Assembly: GCF_036711975.1 (NCBI RefSeq)
Contig: NC_091973.1
Location: 8,308,001 to 8,372,000, forward strand
Length of the DNA stretch: 64,000 nt
Direction: 5' to 3'
Source of the DNA: Onthophagus taurus
Taxonomy: Eukaryota; Arthropoda; Insecta; Coleoptera; Scarabaeidae
Position 1 is the stretch's first letter; each line of letters begins with the position of its first letter. The notes below the pieces were generated by a model. It was not told where the DNA came from. It saw only the letters and a program-made list of their open reading frames with translations, and ran no database searches. Made by a program: the position numbers and the translations under genes. Of this stretch, positions 54,417 through 64,000 are shown piece after piece.

Positions 54417-55530
54417 AATAATAATAATAATAATAATATTTTATTGACAACTCATACAGAGATTACAACTCACAAAATAAAAGGAAATAAAAAAAAAACA
54501 AACGTAACTTCAAAAGTTGTCAAAAAGAGTCGAGTCAATGCACCCAAGTAGGGTACTATTGCTTTTCATCGACCAAGAACAAACTGACATGCCTTCTAAA
54601 CCTCAAATTGCTATCCAAAATAATGCCCAAGTTACGTCCTTCTTTAACAACATTAAGCTTATTTCCATCAATGACGACACTAAAATCATCTCCAATTGAT
54701 TCAATAATGCTATCATTACCAAACAATAGAACAACTGATTTTTTAGGGTTTATTTGCAAAAAAAGTTTATTAGCTTCTCCGATAAGCGCTGCCAAATCCG
54801 AATTTAACTGTTCTTGTGCAGAATTAATAGAATTAATCTGAAAACTATGTAATAGTTGGGTATCATCAGCATACATATACACTGAACAATGTTGCAAAAC
54901 TGTGCAAAGACGGTAAGTGTAAATTAAATACAGAATCGGACCCAAAACTGAACCCTGAGGAACACCTGACATAATTTGAAGTTTTTCAGATTCTAAATTG
55001 TTAAACCTGACTACTTGTGCGCGACCTAGCAGGTAAGATCTAAACAGATCCACAGCAGTATCGGAGAAGCCAACATGGTGCAACAAAGCAATGTATCGAA
55101 GGCTTTAGAAAAGTCCAACAATACGAGAGCAGCAGCATACCTATCATCACGAGCCCGAATGATGTCATCCACAACATCCAATAACGCAGTAGTGCAACTA
55201 AAACCTGACTGCAAAAATGACCTCACGCGAACAGCAACAATCTTTTCAAAAATCTTAGATAAATTTGGTAAAATGCTTATGGGTCTTAAATCATTCAGCT
55301 CCTTGGGGTTGTTGGATTTCGCAACCGGCGTAACCACAGCAAGCTTCCACTGCTCAGGAAATATCGCAAATTCAATACACCAATTAATGATATGACACAG
55401 AAAGGGCAAGATCACAGGACAGCACAAACGTAACATTCTAAGACTGATCCCATCGGCACCAACAGCATTGCTTTGAATATCGTTCAAGGTCTTCCATATT
55501 TCTTCCTCATCTGTCAAAGAAATCTGAAAT
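54417..55530 (-). pseudogene. CR1-group LINE ORF2 fragment with ATT tail
   Basis: Minus frames 55026-55517 (SNAVGADGISLRMLRLCCPV, then DLRPISILPNLSK, LLDFSKAFDT) and 54556-55086 (SGVPQGSVLGPILYLIYT, catalytic YADDTQLLHS, RNLGIILDSNLRFRRHV). A frameshift separates them near 55050. Part of the fingers is deleted (VRSFLQSGF). The C-terminal third is lost after SLFLVDEKQ. The 3' end is an AAT/ATT microsatellite at 54417-54442. Same clade as 1729-3768. Confidence 0.85.
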
Positions 55531-55539
55531 CATTCGCTT

Positions 55540-56520
55540 ACTTGTGGTATAACATTAGAGTAAAGACCGGAAATCATATCAGCATCGCCATGATAACATG
55601 TTAATACTAACATAAACATGTTCAGTAGCTGTTTAGTTTTATAATTAAGTTTGGGAATCACATCTAACATTTTGCAGCGTTTATTTTTGAGGTTCTTCAT
55701 GACAGCTTGCTTGTTGGTAGTATGATGAAGGTTTCTGACCATAAATCTGATTGGCCGGTTTTGCTTGTTTTCATATGTGTGCCACAAGTAGTTATTGTCG
55801 CTTACATTTCGTATTTGTTTTTCCTCAATAAATTTTTTTTCTAACTCTATTATTTTTAGTTGCACTTGTGCAAATACTTTTTCTAGTTGGGTCGCTCTTA
55901 TCACGGCATTGCCCTTTTCTAGTTCACTCTTTTTTTTCACTCAATATACAATTGTTGGTCGTTTTGCGATCTCTTATAATTTTCCTGAAAGTGGTTTTGA
56001 AGTTGACACTACATGGGATACCACTTGGATTGGGGTTACTAGGTTGGTTGCTCTCAATCTATTTCTTGCGCCTTGCAGCATCAATGCTGTGGAGCAGTTC
56101 ATTTGCAAGTTCCTGCCTTCCATCTTCAAAAAATTCTTGGTACAATCTTTGCTGCAGTCATTATTGCATTTGTCATCATGATTAAAGAAAGCAGGCTGCT
56201 GAAGTTCCATCTGGGAGGTGGAAACGATCTTATAACTGGGATGCTACTGCCGATTTTGATCAAAACAGGTCCGGTGATTTGTAAATGTTAGCTGTTATGA
56301 TATCGTGGATGTTGTTCTTGGTAAAAGTGGAGTCTCGAACTCTACCTATGAGATAGACTCTCATAGGTAGCAGTCTGGGATTTTTCTTCTTGTGCTCAAT
56401 TGAACTTTGTTTTCTGTGTGAGTTTCTTAGATTAACCAGGTCAACATCGTTTTCTTTTAAAAGTCTGTGCAGAATTTGACACATTGCTCTACTCATGTCT
56501 TCTATATTCAAATGGAAATA
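55540..56520 (-). other. Unassigned minus-strand frames, probable transposon ORF1 or decayed gene
   Basis: Three adjacent minus frames: 56260-56511 (MNIEDMSRAMCQILHRLLKE), 55974-56210 (FFNHDDKCNNDCSKDCTKNF) and 55530-55940 (ELEKGNAVIRATQLEKVFAQ, a Lys/Glu-rich coiled coil). I recognise no domain. The position directly upstream of a LINE ORF2 and the coiled-coil content suggest a LINE ORF1, but neither an RRM-like motif nor a CCHC knuckle is evident. The plus frames in the same place are antisense. Confidence 0.3.
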
Positions 56521-56781
56521 ATCAAAATGGTATACAAGGTCCGAACTCTTTAGTTTTTAGCACCTATGATTTTTCTTACCAGGAACCATCCCAAAAAAGG
56601 GGGTAAAAATTGAAAATTAATTAGGATTTGGAAAAAAATAAATTTTAAATATTAATTTTTAATTCAAAAAATAATTCGGAACAAAAACATAACCAACTTT
56701 TAAGAAAACATTAACTCATACAACACAAAATTCACAAAAATAAATTAAATAACTCAATACGAATTAAGATAACTTTAAATA

Positions 56782-58191
56782 TTAATCGAGCTCATATTCG
56801 TCAGTTTCACTTTCTTGATTCTTCTTTGCCTTCATTCGCAAAGTTGCCTAAAAACAAATTTATTCATAAAAAATTAATTGCGTTAAAATAAATCTCACAT
56901 GACTTTTCTGCAGTTTAAAATATTTATTCTTCAATTCCAAGTAAATTTCAGTCATGCTTTGAACTGTCTCGGTCAATGCTTGACATGATGAGCAAGCTAA
57001 AATTAATGAGTTATTGAAATTACTAAAACATTTTAAGAAAAAACTTACCAACATTGATTACATCCTTTTCAGAAGGTTCCTTATTATCCACACTGTTTAA
57101 TTAAAAATGATTTTTTTAAGTTAATTAGTAAAAATTAGCAAGAATAAATGTTTATACCTTATTTCTTCGATATCCATCATTTCCGTAGAAGCTTCTTTTT
57201 TATTACTGCTTTTACTAGTTTCAGATTTTTGACCGGTACTTAAATTTAAAGGTTGATCATCTAACTTTTCACGTTTTGCCACTGGTTCCATTGATTGAGG
57301 TTCTTTATGTACCTCGGCTATTTGAACTTCAACTGGGATATTAACTACTTCTTCAACATCATCATCCTCGGACTTACTATCATCCAATTCCATGTTGCTA
57401 AAAAAAATTATTAATTTGTTAATTTTAAATTTAACTTAAACTTCTTACTCAGTAGACAGAATATAATCGATAGCACTAAGCGTTTCAGGTGGATGTTCAG
57501 GAAGTGAAGAAATGTATTGATTTCCAATTTCAGCGGCTAAGTTGAACAAAACCATTTCAAAGGGTAACTTTTCTTTCGCCCCAACATTTTGTTGCCTATA
57601 TGTATTATTAGAGAGCACAACATTTAATACTTTCAGTTCCAAAAATGAAAAATCGCGGGGGCTCATGCCCAATAAACGTGAAAAGGTATAATAAGGCTCA
57701 TTGTCTTCAAGGAAAATGGGTTTAGTAAATAATTTCTTAAGCAATTTAATCCTATCTTTGTATACTTCAACGGCATCGCGTGCTTCTTGGAATCCAATCT
57801 ACAAAATCAACAATTAAATCAAGTTAAAAATAATTGAATAAACTTACGATTAGTGCACGATCAGCTTCGAGTTCTTTAAGATTCTTCTCCAATGTTTGGA
57901 GTTGCGCTAAAACTTGACTCAAAAGGGTTGGGGTACTCTCTAAGTTATTAATTACAGGTGTATTATTGATATTCTTAGCTTTCTGAGCAAACCTATTAGT
58001 ACAAATAAAAAATGTTTAACTTAATTTATCTCAAACAATCTTGTGATAATTACCTTAAAGTGTAATCAGTGGCTCCTACAGAATTCTTCAAGAAATTAAG
58101 AATAAATACGGCTTTTGCATTACCACCAATTGAATTACTAAGAAGCATTGTTAATGTTCTTCCAAATAGTGTTGAAAATATCGATTCATAT
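56782..58191 (-). CDS. Kinesin-like protein, 3' seven exons (end of motor domain to C-terminus)
   Basis: My model is 58191-58054, 57992-57848, 57798-57449, 57397-57158, 57092-57049, 56996-56899 and 56847-56782. All junctions keep frame, and introns are 50-62 bp. The first exon ends a kinesin motor: LTMLLSNSIGGNAKAVF (consensus LTxLLxxSLGGNxKT) and DYTLRFAQKAKNI (TLRFAxRAKxI, neck). Then come a coiled coil (QLQTLEKNLKELEADRAL), an unknown segment, the acidic MELDDSKSEDDDVEEVV, VAKREKLDD (c-Myc-type nuclear signal), QPLNLST (CtBP-binding-like) and an end in ETDEYELD. No CDS for the ATP-binding front of the motor is present up to 64000. A short kinesin, perhaps kinesin-12-like, or a 5'-truncated gene. 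Confidence 0.65.
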
Positions 58192-58271
58192 CTTACAAAA
58201 AAAAAATTAATTAATCTTCCATTAACAATATTTAATCTTTTGCATGACTAAATAGTCTTTGTTAATAAGTA

Positions 58272-58280
58272 ATAAGGTTT
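58272..58280. repeat. 9-bp direct repeat, left edge of tandem array
   Basis: ATAAGGTTT, repeated at 63310-63318 on the far edge of the whole 58281-63309 block. A 9-bp duplication would fit an insertion, but GAGGCATA also occurs at both edges, so it may be chance or recombination. Confidence 0.4.
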
Positions 58281-58620
58281 GAGGCATAGCATTTATAACT
58301 ACACAAATAGCTAATGTATGCCGAGGCAATGAACTTTATATCATAGTTGAGTCAAAAAATTAGTTGCCGAGGTCGCTTGCGGCCGAGGCATACCATTTGA
58401 GACTATTTATAACCACACAAGTAGCTATTGTATACTGAGGCAATGAAGTTTATATCATAGTTGAGTCAAAAAGTTAGTTGCCGAGGTCGCTTGCGGCCGA
58501 GGCATACCATTTAAGACTATTTATAACCACACAAATAGCTATTGTATACTGAGGCAATGAACTTTATATCATAGTTGAGTCAAAAAGTTAGTTGCCGAGG
58601 TCGCTTGCGGCCGAGGCATA
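58281..58620. repeat. 114-bp tandem repeat, three units
   Basis: Units end with GAGGTCGCTTGCGGCCGAGG at 58384, 58498 and 58612, a 114-bp period. Each contains TATTTATAACCACACAA and GTTGAGTCAAAAAGTTAGTT. GC-rich CCGAGG words stand out against the AT-rich surroundings. A fourth unit is at 63201-63309. Confidence 0.9.
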
Positions 58621-58815
58621 GAGTAACGACGGGTAAGAGTCCGCATGGGGCAAGATTCCTATTCAGTTTTATTCTGTAGGCGGTATGTGTGATGGCAACA
58701 CTTTAATGGTGTTTAATTTAATGGAGAAAGATTAAACTTCTAAATATAAATAAAAAAATCGATAACAAAGTGCCTAACATTTTTCTTCCAAACGATTTTA
58801 CTTAAATAATTATTT
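58621..58815. other. Left flank of the pogo-type insertion
   Basis: Begins GAGTAACGACGGGTAAGAGT, then CATGGGGCAAGATTC. The GGGGCAAGA word (or its complement) recurs at 60970-60995 and 63025-63060 around the transposase gene. No coding signal. Confidence 0.4.
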
Positions 58816-60695
58816 TGTTCACGGTGATTCTTCACTTTATATCCAGACTGATCCCGAATTACCCATATTTTATCAAAATAATGTAAACCCTAGAGTGCAG
58901 ATAATGCAAGCTTTTATGCCTGTTGATGAACATGAAGTATCTATAATAATTAATAACATTAAAACTGCAGCGGTGGGTTCTGATGGTATCTCAATCTGGA
59001 TGATTGACTTGTGTACCCCTTTTCTCATTCCTTATATTACTCACGTAATAAACGCTGCTAGTAAATGGCTGAAGTAATTGCATTACCTAAAGTATCTTCC
59101 CCTTCTGCCCTAAGGGATTTTAGACCGATCAGTATCCTCCCAGTAATGTCAAAAATTTTAGAGAGAGTCTTGGAAAAGCAACTTAGAGCACACTGCGAGA
59201 GGTATAGTATACTTCCAGATCAACAATCTGGGTTTCGTTCGCTGCACAACAGCTTTATTGAACCTTACTGATGATGTATTTGCTTCTAGAGAGGCCGGGC
59301 AAGCCGCACTTTTGTTATCGTTGGACTTCACCAAAGCATTTGATACAATAAATCATAATATACTTGCATCTAAACTTAATTATTTTGGTCTTGGAAATCA
59401 AGCTGCAATTTTGATAAAGTCATTTTTGTCGGACAGGTCTCAGGTTGTGAAGATTAATAGTCAAGTGTCGAGCGCTCTGTCTGTTACTCGTGGAGTCCCT
59501 CAGGGGTCCATTTTGGGGCCACTATTGTTCTCTATTTATACATCTGATTTTGACCAGGTTCTCGAGCATTCGCAGATTCACTTGTACGCAGACGATACAC
59601 AGCTTCTGCTGAATTTTAATCCAAATAATTGGGTTGATGCCTGCATAAAATTTAACTCAGATATAGCATTATTTTCTGATGTTGCGAAACGCCATGAACT
59701 TGTGCTAAATCCATTTAAGTCTTCTGTTCTTCTGTTTTGCGGTAGTGTCACAAGGAGAGCGATTAAGCCTTTGATATCCGGTCAATTGGTGGTGGATGGC
59801 GAACCTCTTACTGTTTCTGATGATATAAAAATTTTAGGAGTCACATTGGATCATCAGTTGAGGTTTGAGGAGCATGTGGCCAGGTGCTTGAGGGGTGGGT
59901 ATGGCGCCCTGCGTCTCTTGTATGCCCATAGAGATGTCTTAAGTAAAAAATTAAAAATTATGCTGTGTGATAGCTTGGTTCTGAGCAAATTAAATCACTG
60001 CGACGTTGTTTATGGTCCAAATTTAACGGAGGCGAGTGGGCGTCGTATCCAGAACCTTCAGAACGGTTGTCTGAGGTTTATTTACGGAATTCGTAAATAT
60101 GACCATATTAGTCATAAGTTGGCAGAGACTGGGTGGTTGAACATGAAAAACAGACGTAAACTGCATGCAACTTGCGTTTATCATAAAATTATTAAAAGTC
60201 AGCGGCCTCCTTACTTGCTGCAACGCCTATCTTTCAGAAGCGATGTCCATAACATTAATATAAGGAGGAAGGATGTATTGACGGTACCACGCCGCGCCTC
60301 GCACCGATCCTTTTCCTACCAGATAGCTAAAACGTACAATGATCTACCTATGAACCTTATAGGATTGAACTGTATTTCGTTCAAGAGTAAATTAAAATCC
60401 TCCCTCCTGCTTGAGTCATCATGATTTTTTTTTTATATTCTGAGTTACTAATGTATCGCTTTATACTGGCATGTCGTCGTATTTTGTTATTTTGTTTATT
60501 AGTATTGTTAAAAACATTCTCATTTTTGCTTTATATATATATTTTCTATATATTCTGGATTAAGTGGAAGAGCAGTTGGTTAATAACCAAACTGAACTTC
60601 GTCCAGAAAATAAGTCTATTTTCTAAGAGTGTATTATTATTTTCTTTCCTTTTTTTGCGACTTATTAATAAAGGCATTATTATTATTATTATTAT
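58816..60695 (+). pseudogene. CR1-group LINE ORF2, 5'-truncated, polymerase largely open
   Basis: The endonuclease is absent. It starts in the linker (58895-59077, TAAVGSDGISIWMIDLCTPF), then 59065-59271 (DFRPISILPVMSKILERVLE), then a 388-codon open frame (59258-60424). That frame has SLDFTKAFDTINHNILASKL, GVPQGSILGPLLFSIYTSDF, the catalytic YADDTQLLLN, and C-terminal LRFIYGIRKYDHISHKLAET to a natural stop at 60424. Only two breaks (near 59070 and 59250) spoil it. The 3' UTR ends in an ATT microsatellite (60668-60695). The best-preserved LINE polymerase in the window; it probably inserted into the pogo-type element. Confidence 0.9.
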
Positions 60696-60699
60696 TAAT

Positions 60700-61050
60700 A
60701 CCTACCTTCAGACTACATCTGTCAACGTTTGTTCCGGTGTTAGTATCAAACAGTCTTGGAAATATGAGGTATTTTTATTTTTCGTTGCTTTGCATGTAAT
60801 ATTTGGGTAGCGTGTGGGAAGGTGTAGTTTCTTAACTGTTACCAATCGCGCCAACAAGTAATTTTCCACTAATTTCTACGTACATTTGTCCGTCATTTAT
60901 GTGTGGTTTAGGTTTCTCATTTCATTGTCAGATGGCTATACCGGGTTGTTGTTGAAAATATGACCATTTGGGGCAAGTGTCTGACTCTTACCCCAAATCC
61001 TTGCATTTTCACGAATGTTACTCTAATAAATTTGGTTCCACGTTTTTTTT
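60700..61050 (+). other. Upstream sequence of the pogo transposase exon
   Basis: Mostly non-coding. At 60970-60995 GGGGCAAGTG and ACTCTTACCCC form an inverted pair. It ends in a long T run and TTAATTTTTAG, a strong splice acceptor directly before the transposase frame. Confidence 0.5.
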
Positions 61051-63006
61051 TTGTTAATTTTTAGGAATTACAAGCGTAAAACCGAAAGAAAAAACTGTAC
61101 TGAAGAAATTTTGGAGCTAGCTAGAAATAAATTACGTCAGGGAAATTCTATTCGAAGCGCTGCAAAGGATTTGGGAGTAAATGAATCTACTTTACGAAAG
61201 CGACTTAAGTCAGGGAGGGGTGCAACTTCCCTTGGACGATTCCAGAATGTTTTCACTGAAGGGATGGAAAACGAATTAGCTGAACACTGCAAAAATTTAG
61301 ATAACCAGTTCTATGGTCTCTCATTTAAGATGTTTAGAAAGATTACGTATGATTACGCAGAAATGAACAATGTAAACAATCCTTTCTCTAAAGTGTTAAA
61401 ATTGGCAAGGAGGGACTGGGCATACAGATTTATTTCTAAACACAATCTCTCCTTAAGAACGCCAAACCCTACTAGTCTAGCGAGAATTATGGGTTTTAAT
61501 CAAGTGCAAATCAATGGTTTTTTCGATAACTTAGCCAGCCTGTATCAAAAATATCAGTTCACACCGAGCACAGTATTTAACATGGATGAAAGCGGAAGTT
61601 CTACGGTCCCAAACAAAATTCCGAAGGTACTGAGCACAAAAGGCAAGAAGATTGTAGGTAAAGTTTCGTCTGCTGAGCGGGGAGATACAGTAACAATTGT
61701 ATGTGCAGTAAGTTCTGCGGGAAATTATATACCACCGGCCTTGATTTTTCCGAGAAAGAGATTGAAAAATGAGCTAATGGATTTTGCTCCTCGCGAATCT
61801 ATTGCTATGTGTTCCGATTCTGGTTATATGAAGAGCAACCTCTTTGTAGTCTGGCTCAAACATTTTCAGTCAAAAACTAGACCAGATGAAGAACATCCGG
61901 TCCTGTTAATACTAGATAACCACTCCTCGCATATGTCACTTGAAGCTGTGATGTTCTGTAGGGAAAACAACATCCACATGTTGACAATTCCTCCACACAG
62001 CAGCCACAGGATTCAACCTCTTCACCGCTGTTACTTCAAATCGCTTAAAACATTTTATTCAGAGGAATGTGACAAATGGCTTCTGCACAATCCAGGACGA
62101 TGCATAACTCATTTTCAAATCGCCAAAATTCTCGGAAAAGCTTACGAACGTTGTTCCACTATGGAGAAGGGTGTGAAGGCATTTGACGTCTGTGGAATTT
62201 ACCCAATTAATAGAAATGTATTTTCCGAGGAAGATTTCTTGCCCTCCTGTGTAACTGACGTAAATAATGCGGAAGTGAATACGAACACATCCAAAGAGCA
62301 ACAAAAACGCTACGATGTCGAAGTGGACTCCAGTTCTGACGACGATCCTGAAAGCACAGTTCCTCTTAGTGTTTTACGGAATCAGTTAAGCAACCAATTC
62401 CTGGCCCCTAACAAGCTTAACACAAGTGAAGTTTTTAAGCAATACGATGCGTCCGAGCAGACTGTTGAAGATCTCTACCACATGCCCTCAACTTTTCGTA
62501 ACGATTCAAGCTCTGGTCCCATTCCATCAACTTCACATGCAATCGTAGAGAAGCACTCTGTCACTCCAAAAGATATTGTTCCTCTTCCTAAAAGAAGAGA
62601 GGAGCAAAAAAGGAGAAGATTAGGAAAGAAGTCAGAAATATTATCCAGCACACCGTTCAAGGAAAAACTGGAAGCAGACAGAGATGAGAAGGCTAGAAAG
62701 GAGGCAGGAAAGAAATGCAAAGTGTTTCTTTACAATAAGCGTGCTCAGACCAAAAAAAGAAAGCTTGAAACTACCGCTGTTGAAAAATTTAGACAAGAGA
62801 CAGCTAAAAGCCACAAAGTTTTTACTAAAAAAAGGAGTAAATTGTCTAGTCGCCAGGAGAAATATGTTTGCCCGCGTTGCAAACGAGAATATCAAGAGCC
62901 ACCCGAAGAGGATTGGATCGAATGCTGCCATTGCAAGAAGTGGTGGCATGAGATATGCACTTCTTATAAAAATATAGGCCCATTTGTATGCGACAAATGT
63001 GTTTGA
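61051..63006 (+). CDS. Pogo/Tigger-type DDE transposase with C-terminal PHD-like zinc finger
   Basis: About 650 codons without a stop. It lacks a nearby ATG at the front. The coding part probably starts after the acceptor ending at 61064, so a short 5' exon is missing from my view. NYKRKTERK, then a Psq/CENP-B-type HTH (SIRSAAKDLGVNESTLRKRL, residues ~30-50). DDE core: Asp179 in NMDESG, Asp289 in LDNHSSH, and at residue 325 His in QPLHRCYF, where relatives have Asp (QPLD). A low-complexity linker (~410-600) with basic patches follows. Then comes C607-P-R-C, CCHCKKWWHEIC and CDKC, a PHD-like finger. Such proteins cut and paste pogo elements. An intact frame with the third acidic residue changed suggests an inactive or co-opted protein. 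Confidence 0.85.
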   Translation: MLIFRNYKRKTERKNCTEEILELARNKLRQGNSIRSAAKDLGVNESTLRKRLKSGRGATSLGRFQNVFTEGMENELAEHCKNLDNQFYGLSFKMFRKITYDYAEMNNVNNPFSKVLKLARRDWAYRFISKHNLSLRTPNPTSLARIMGFNQVQINGFFDNLASLYQKYQFTPSTVFNMDESGSSTVPNKIPKVLSTKGKKIVGKVSSAERGDTVTIVCAVSSAGNYIPPALIFPRKRLKNELMDFAPRESIAMCSDSGYMKSNLFVVWLKHFQSKTRPDEEHPVLLILDNHSSHMSLEAVMFCRENNIHMLTIPPHSSHRIQPLHRCYFKSLKTFYSEECDKWLLHNPGRCITHFQIAKILGKAYERCSTMEKGVKAFDVCGIYPINRNVFSEEDFLPSCVTDVNNAEVNTNTSKEQQKRYDVEVDSSSDDDPESTVPLSVLRNQLSNQFLAPNKLNTSEVFKQYDASEQTVEDLYHMPSTFRNDSSSGPIPSTSHAIVEKHSVTPKDIVPLPKRREEQKRRRLGKKSEILSSTPFKEKLEADRDEKARKEAGKKCKVFLYNKRAQTKKRKLETTAVEKFRQETAKSHKVFTKKRSKLSSRQEKYVCPRCKREYQEPPEEDWIECCHCKKWWHEICTSYKNIGPFVCDKCV

Positions 63007-63200
63007 AGTGTTTATATACGATGGGACTCTTGCCCCCATATTATTTGCACTCTTGCCCCACTTTTAGGGCAAAATGCCGATTATGAATTTCTAAGAATGT
63101 TATTTTATGTTTGATGCTTTATGTACTCTACATTGAAGAATATATGTATTTCGTTAAGAGTAATGTTCATTGCATCATATCCCACCAAATTCGCATCGGT
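63007..63200. other. 3' flank of the pogo transposase
   Basis: Contains two ACTCTTGCCCC words (63025, 63049), complements of the GGGGCAAGA words on the left side. They may be subterminal transposase-binding sites. The array resumes at 63201. Confidence 0.45.
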
Positions 63201-63309
63201 ATTTGAGACTATTTATAACCACACAAGTAGCTATTGTATACTGAGGCAATGAACTTTATACCATAGTTGAGTCAAAAAGTTAGTTGCCGAGGTCGCTTGC
63301 GGCCGAGGC
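63201..63309. repeat. 114-bp tandem repeat, fourth unit
   Basis: Starts ATTTGAGACTATTTATAACC and ends TTGCGGCCGAGGC, matching 58398-58620. The 4.6-kb block 58621-63200 therefore interrupts a once continuous array. Confidence 0.9.
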
Positions 63310-63318
63310 ATAAGGTTT

Positions 63319-63639
63319 AAGATTTTTACTCATACAAATAATAACAAGCGTTTTATTGTTTCTTTAAAATTTACAATTTTCCCTTTATTACATTCTACTA
63401 TATATATGTCTATTTAGTTTGACACACGATTTCTAACCAAAGGAGTAGTACAACACCCTTGGCAAGTTATTTTAAAAGATGGCCTGTTTAGTCAAGATTC
63501 CAAAATGGTATAACACTTGCCATTTTTCTTTTCCTAAAAAATATTATTGCTTGTTTTTCTGCAAAAAACGCGTTATTTAAAAAAATCATACTTTCGTATG
63601 TTATTTGTATTTTCTCCAAAATAATTTAACAAGTTTGTT
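63319..63639. other. AT-rich spacer, no gene seen
   Basis: AT-rich sequence between the repeat array and a transposase remnant. It may be the decayed 5' part of that transposon; I found no readable codons. Confidence 0.4.
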
Positions 63640-63979
63640 AGAAGATGTGCCACTCAATATCTACAGAGAAATGTGGTTTCAACAAGATGGTTGCCCAGCT
63701 AATTATGCTTGTCCTGTACGGTATTGCATACAGAATAGCCAGAAAGATGAATCTCTCTGGGCATAAATCCCCTTGATTTTTTTATTAGGATTGCATAAAA
63801 GAAACAGTGTATTAAAAACCGATTGAAAATCTTGCCGAACTATGCCACAATATTTATACATCAGCAGAAGAATAACTGCAAAGAAATTTGCACAACTAGT
63901 AAAAAGATCTTTTCTGCGACTATGCAGAGCTTGTATTAGTGCCGAAGGCAAACAATTTGAGCATTTGCTTCAGTTTTAA
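63640..63979 (+). pseudogene. DDE transposase C-terminal remnant (relative of the one at 9491)
   Basis: Plus readings DVPLNIYREMWFQQDGCPAN (second catalytic Asp in QQDG) at about 63648-63705, a broken middle, and the tail KRSFLRLCRACISAEGKQFE to a stop at 63977-63979. Compare DVPLNIVQNMWYQHDGAPPH and RRCEACI in the 9106-10664 element. It has a large internal deletion and frame breaks. No inverted repeats recognised. Confidence 0.75.
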
Positions 63980-64000
63980 GAAAATAATGCTATAATAATG

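Noticed and set aside
58069..58251. 60-codon plus frame over the kinesin exon
   Set aside because: Antisense of a well-supported kinesin motor segment on the minus strand.
1..64000. CRISPR arrays, tRNA, rRNA, riboswitches, bacterial promoters
   Set aside because: None seen. The repeats present are satellites and transposon ends, and the spliced gene structure is eukaryotic.

Overview
The window looks like AT-rich, transposon-dense nuclear DNA of an insect. The evidence is spliced host genes with very short introns (50-60 bp), many animal-type non-LTR retrotransposons, a Penelope-like element, Tc1/mariner-type and pogo-type DNA transposons, Ty3/gypsy remnants and satellite arrays. A beetle is plausible, but species cannot be settled from the sequence. 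There is no bacterial or organellar content, and I saw no rRNA, tRNA or CRISPR.

Layout. 1-11500: decayed LINEs, with a Penelope-like element (6443-8625) inserted cleanly into a LINE endonuclease gene, then a DD-type DNA transposon with long terminal inverted repeats (9106-10664). 11913-12443: the first three exons of an unknown acidic host gene on the minus strand. 13700-18900: a dispersed ~150-bp AT-rich repeat, a Tc1 element (14327-16254) and a LINE. 19065-21755: a two-exon host gene for a protein with 13 tandem 40/42-residue repeats, a charged coiled coil and a possible BEN-like C-terminus. 21900-23600: a LINE remnant split by a ~175-bp satellite. 23604-51386: a tandem triplication with ~9-10 kb units. 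Each unit carries a gypsy gag scrap, an R4-like LINE, a gypsy pol scrap, small gene A (+, 94 aa, coiled coil), convergent small gene B (-, 111 aa, nuclear signal) and two opposed LINE remnants. 51560-56520: nested LINE remnants. 56782-58191: the 3' exons of a kinesin-like gene (-). 58281-63309: a 114-bp tandem repeat array split by 4.6 kb that holds a LINE and a pogo transposase with a C-terminal PHD-like finger. 63640-63980: a transposase remnant.

Most open reading frames are transposon wreckage. The genes I regard as host genes are A (three copies), B (three copies), the acidic gene at 11.9-12.4 kb, the repeat protein at 19-21.8 kb and the kinesin-like gene. Genes A and B stay intact and correctly spliceable in all three units while the surrounding transposons decay. 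This makes the amplified A/B pair the most interesting candidate unit here. The units differ by private and conflictingly shared indels, including two MITE insertions whose empty sites survive in the sister units. They are therefore old enough to have diverged and appear to have exchanged sequence. Exon models are my own, built from frame continuity and splice signals; none was checked against RNA.
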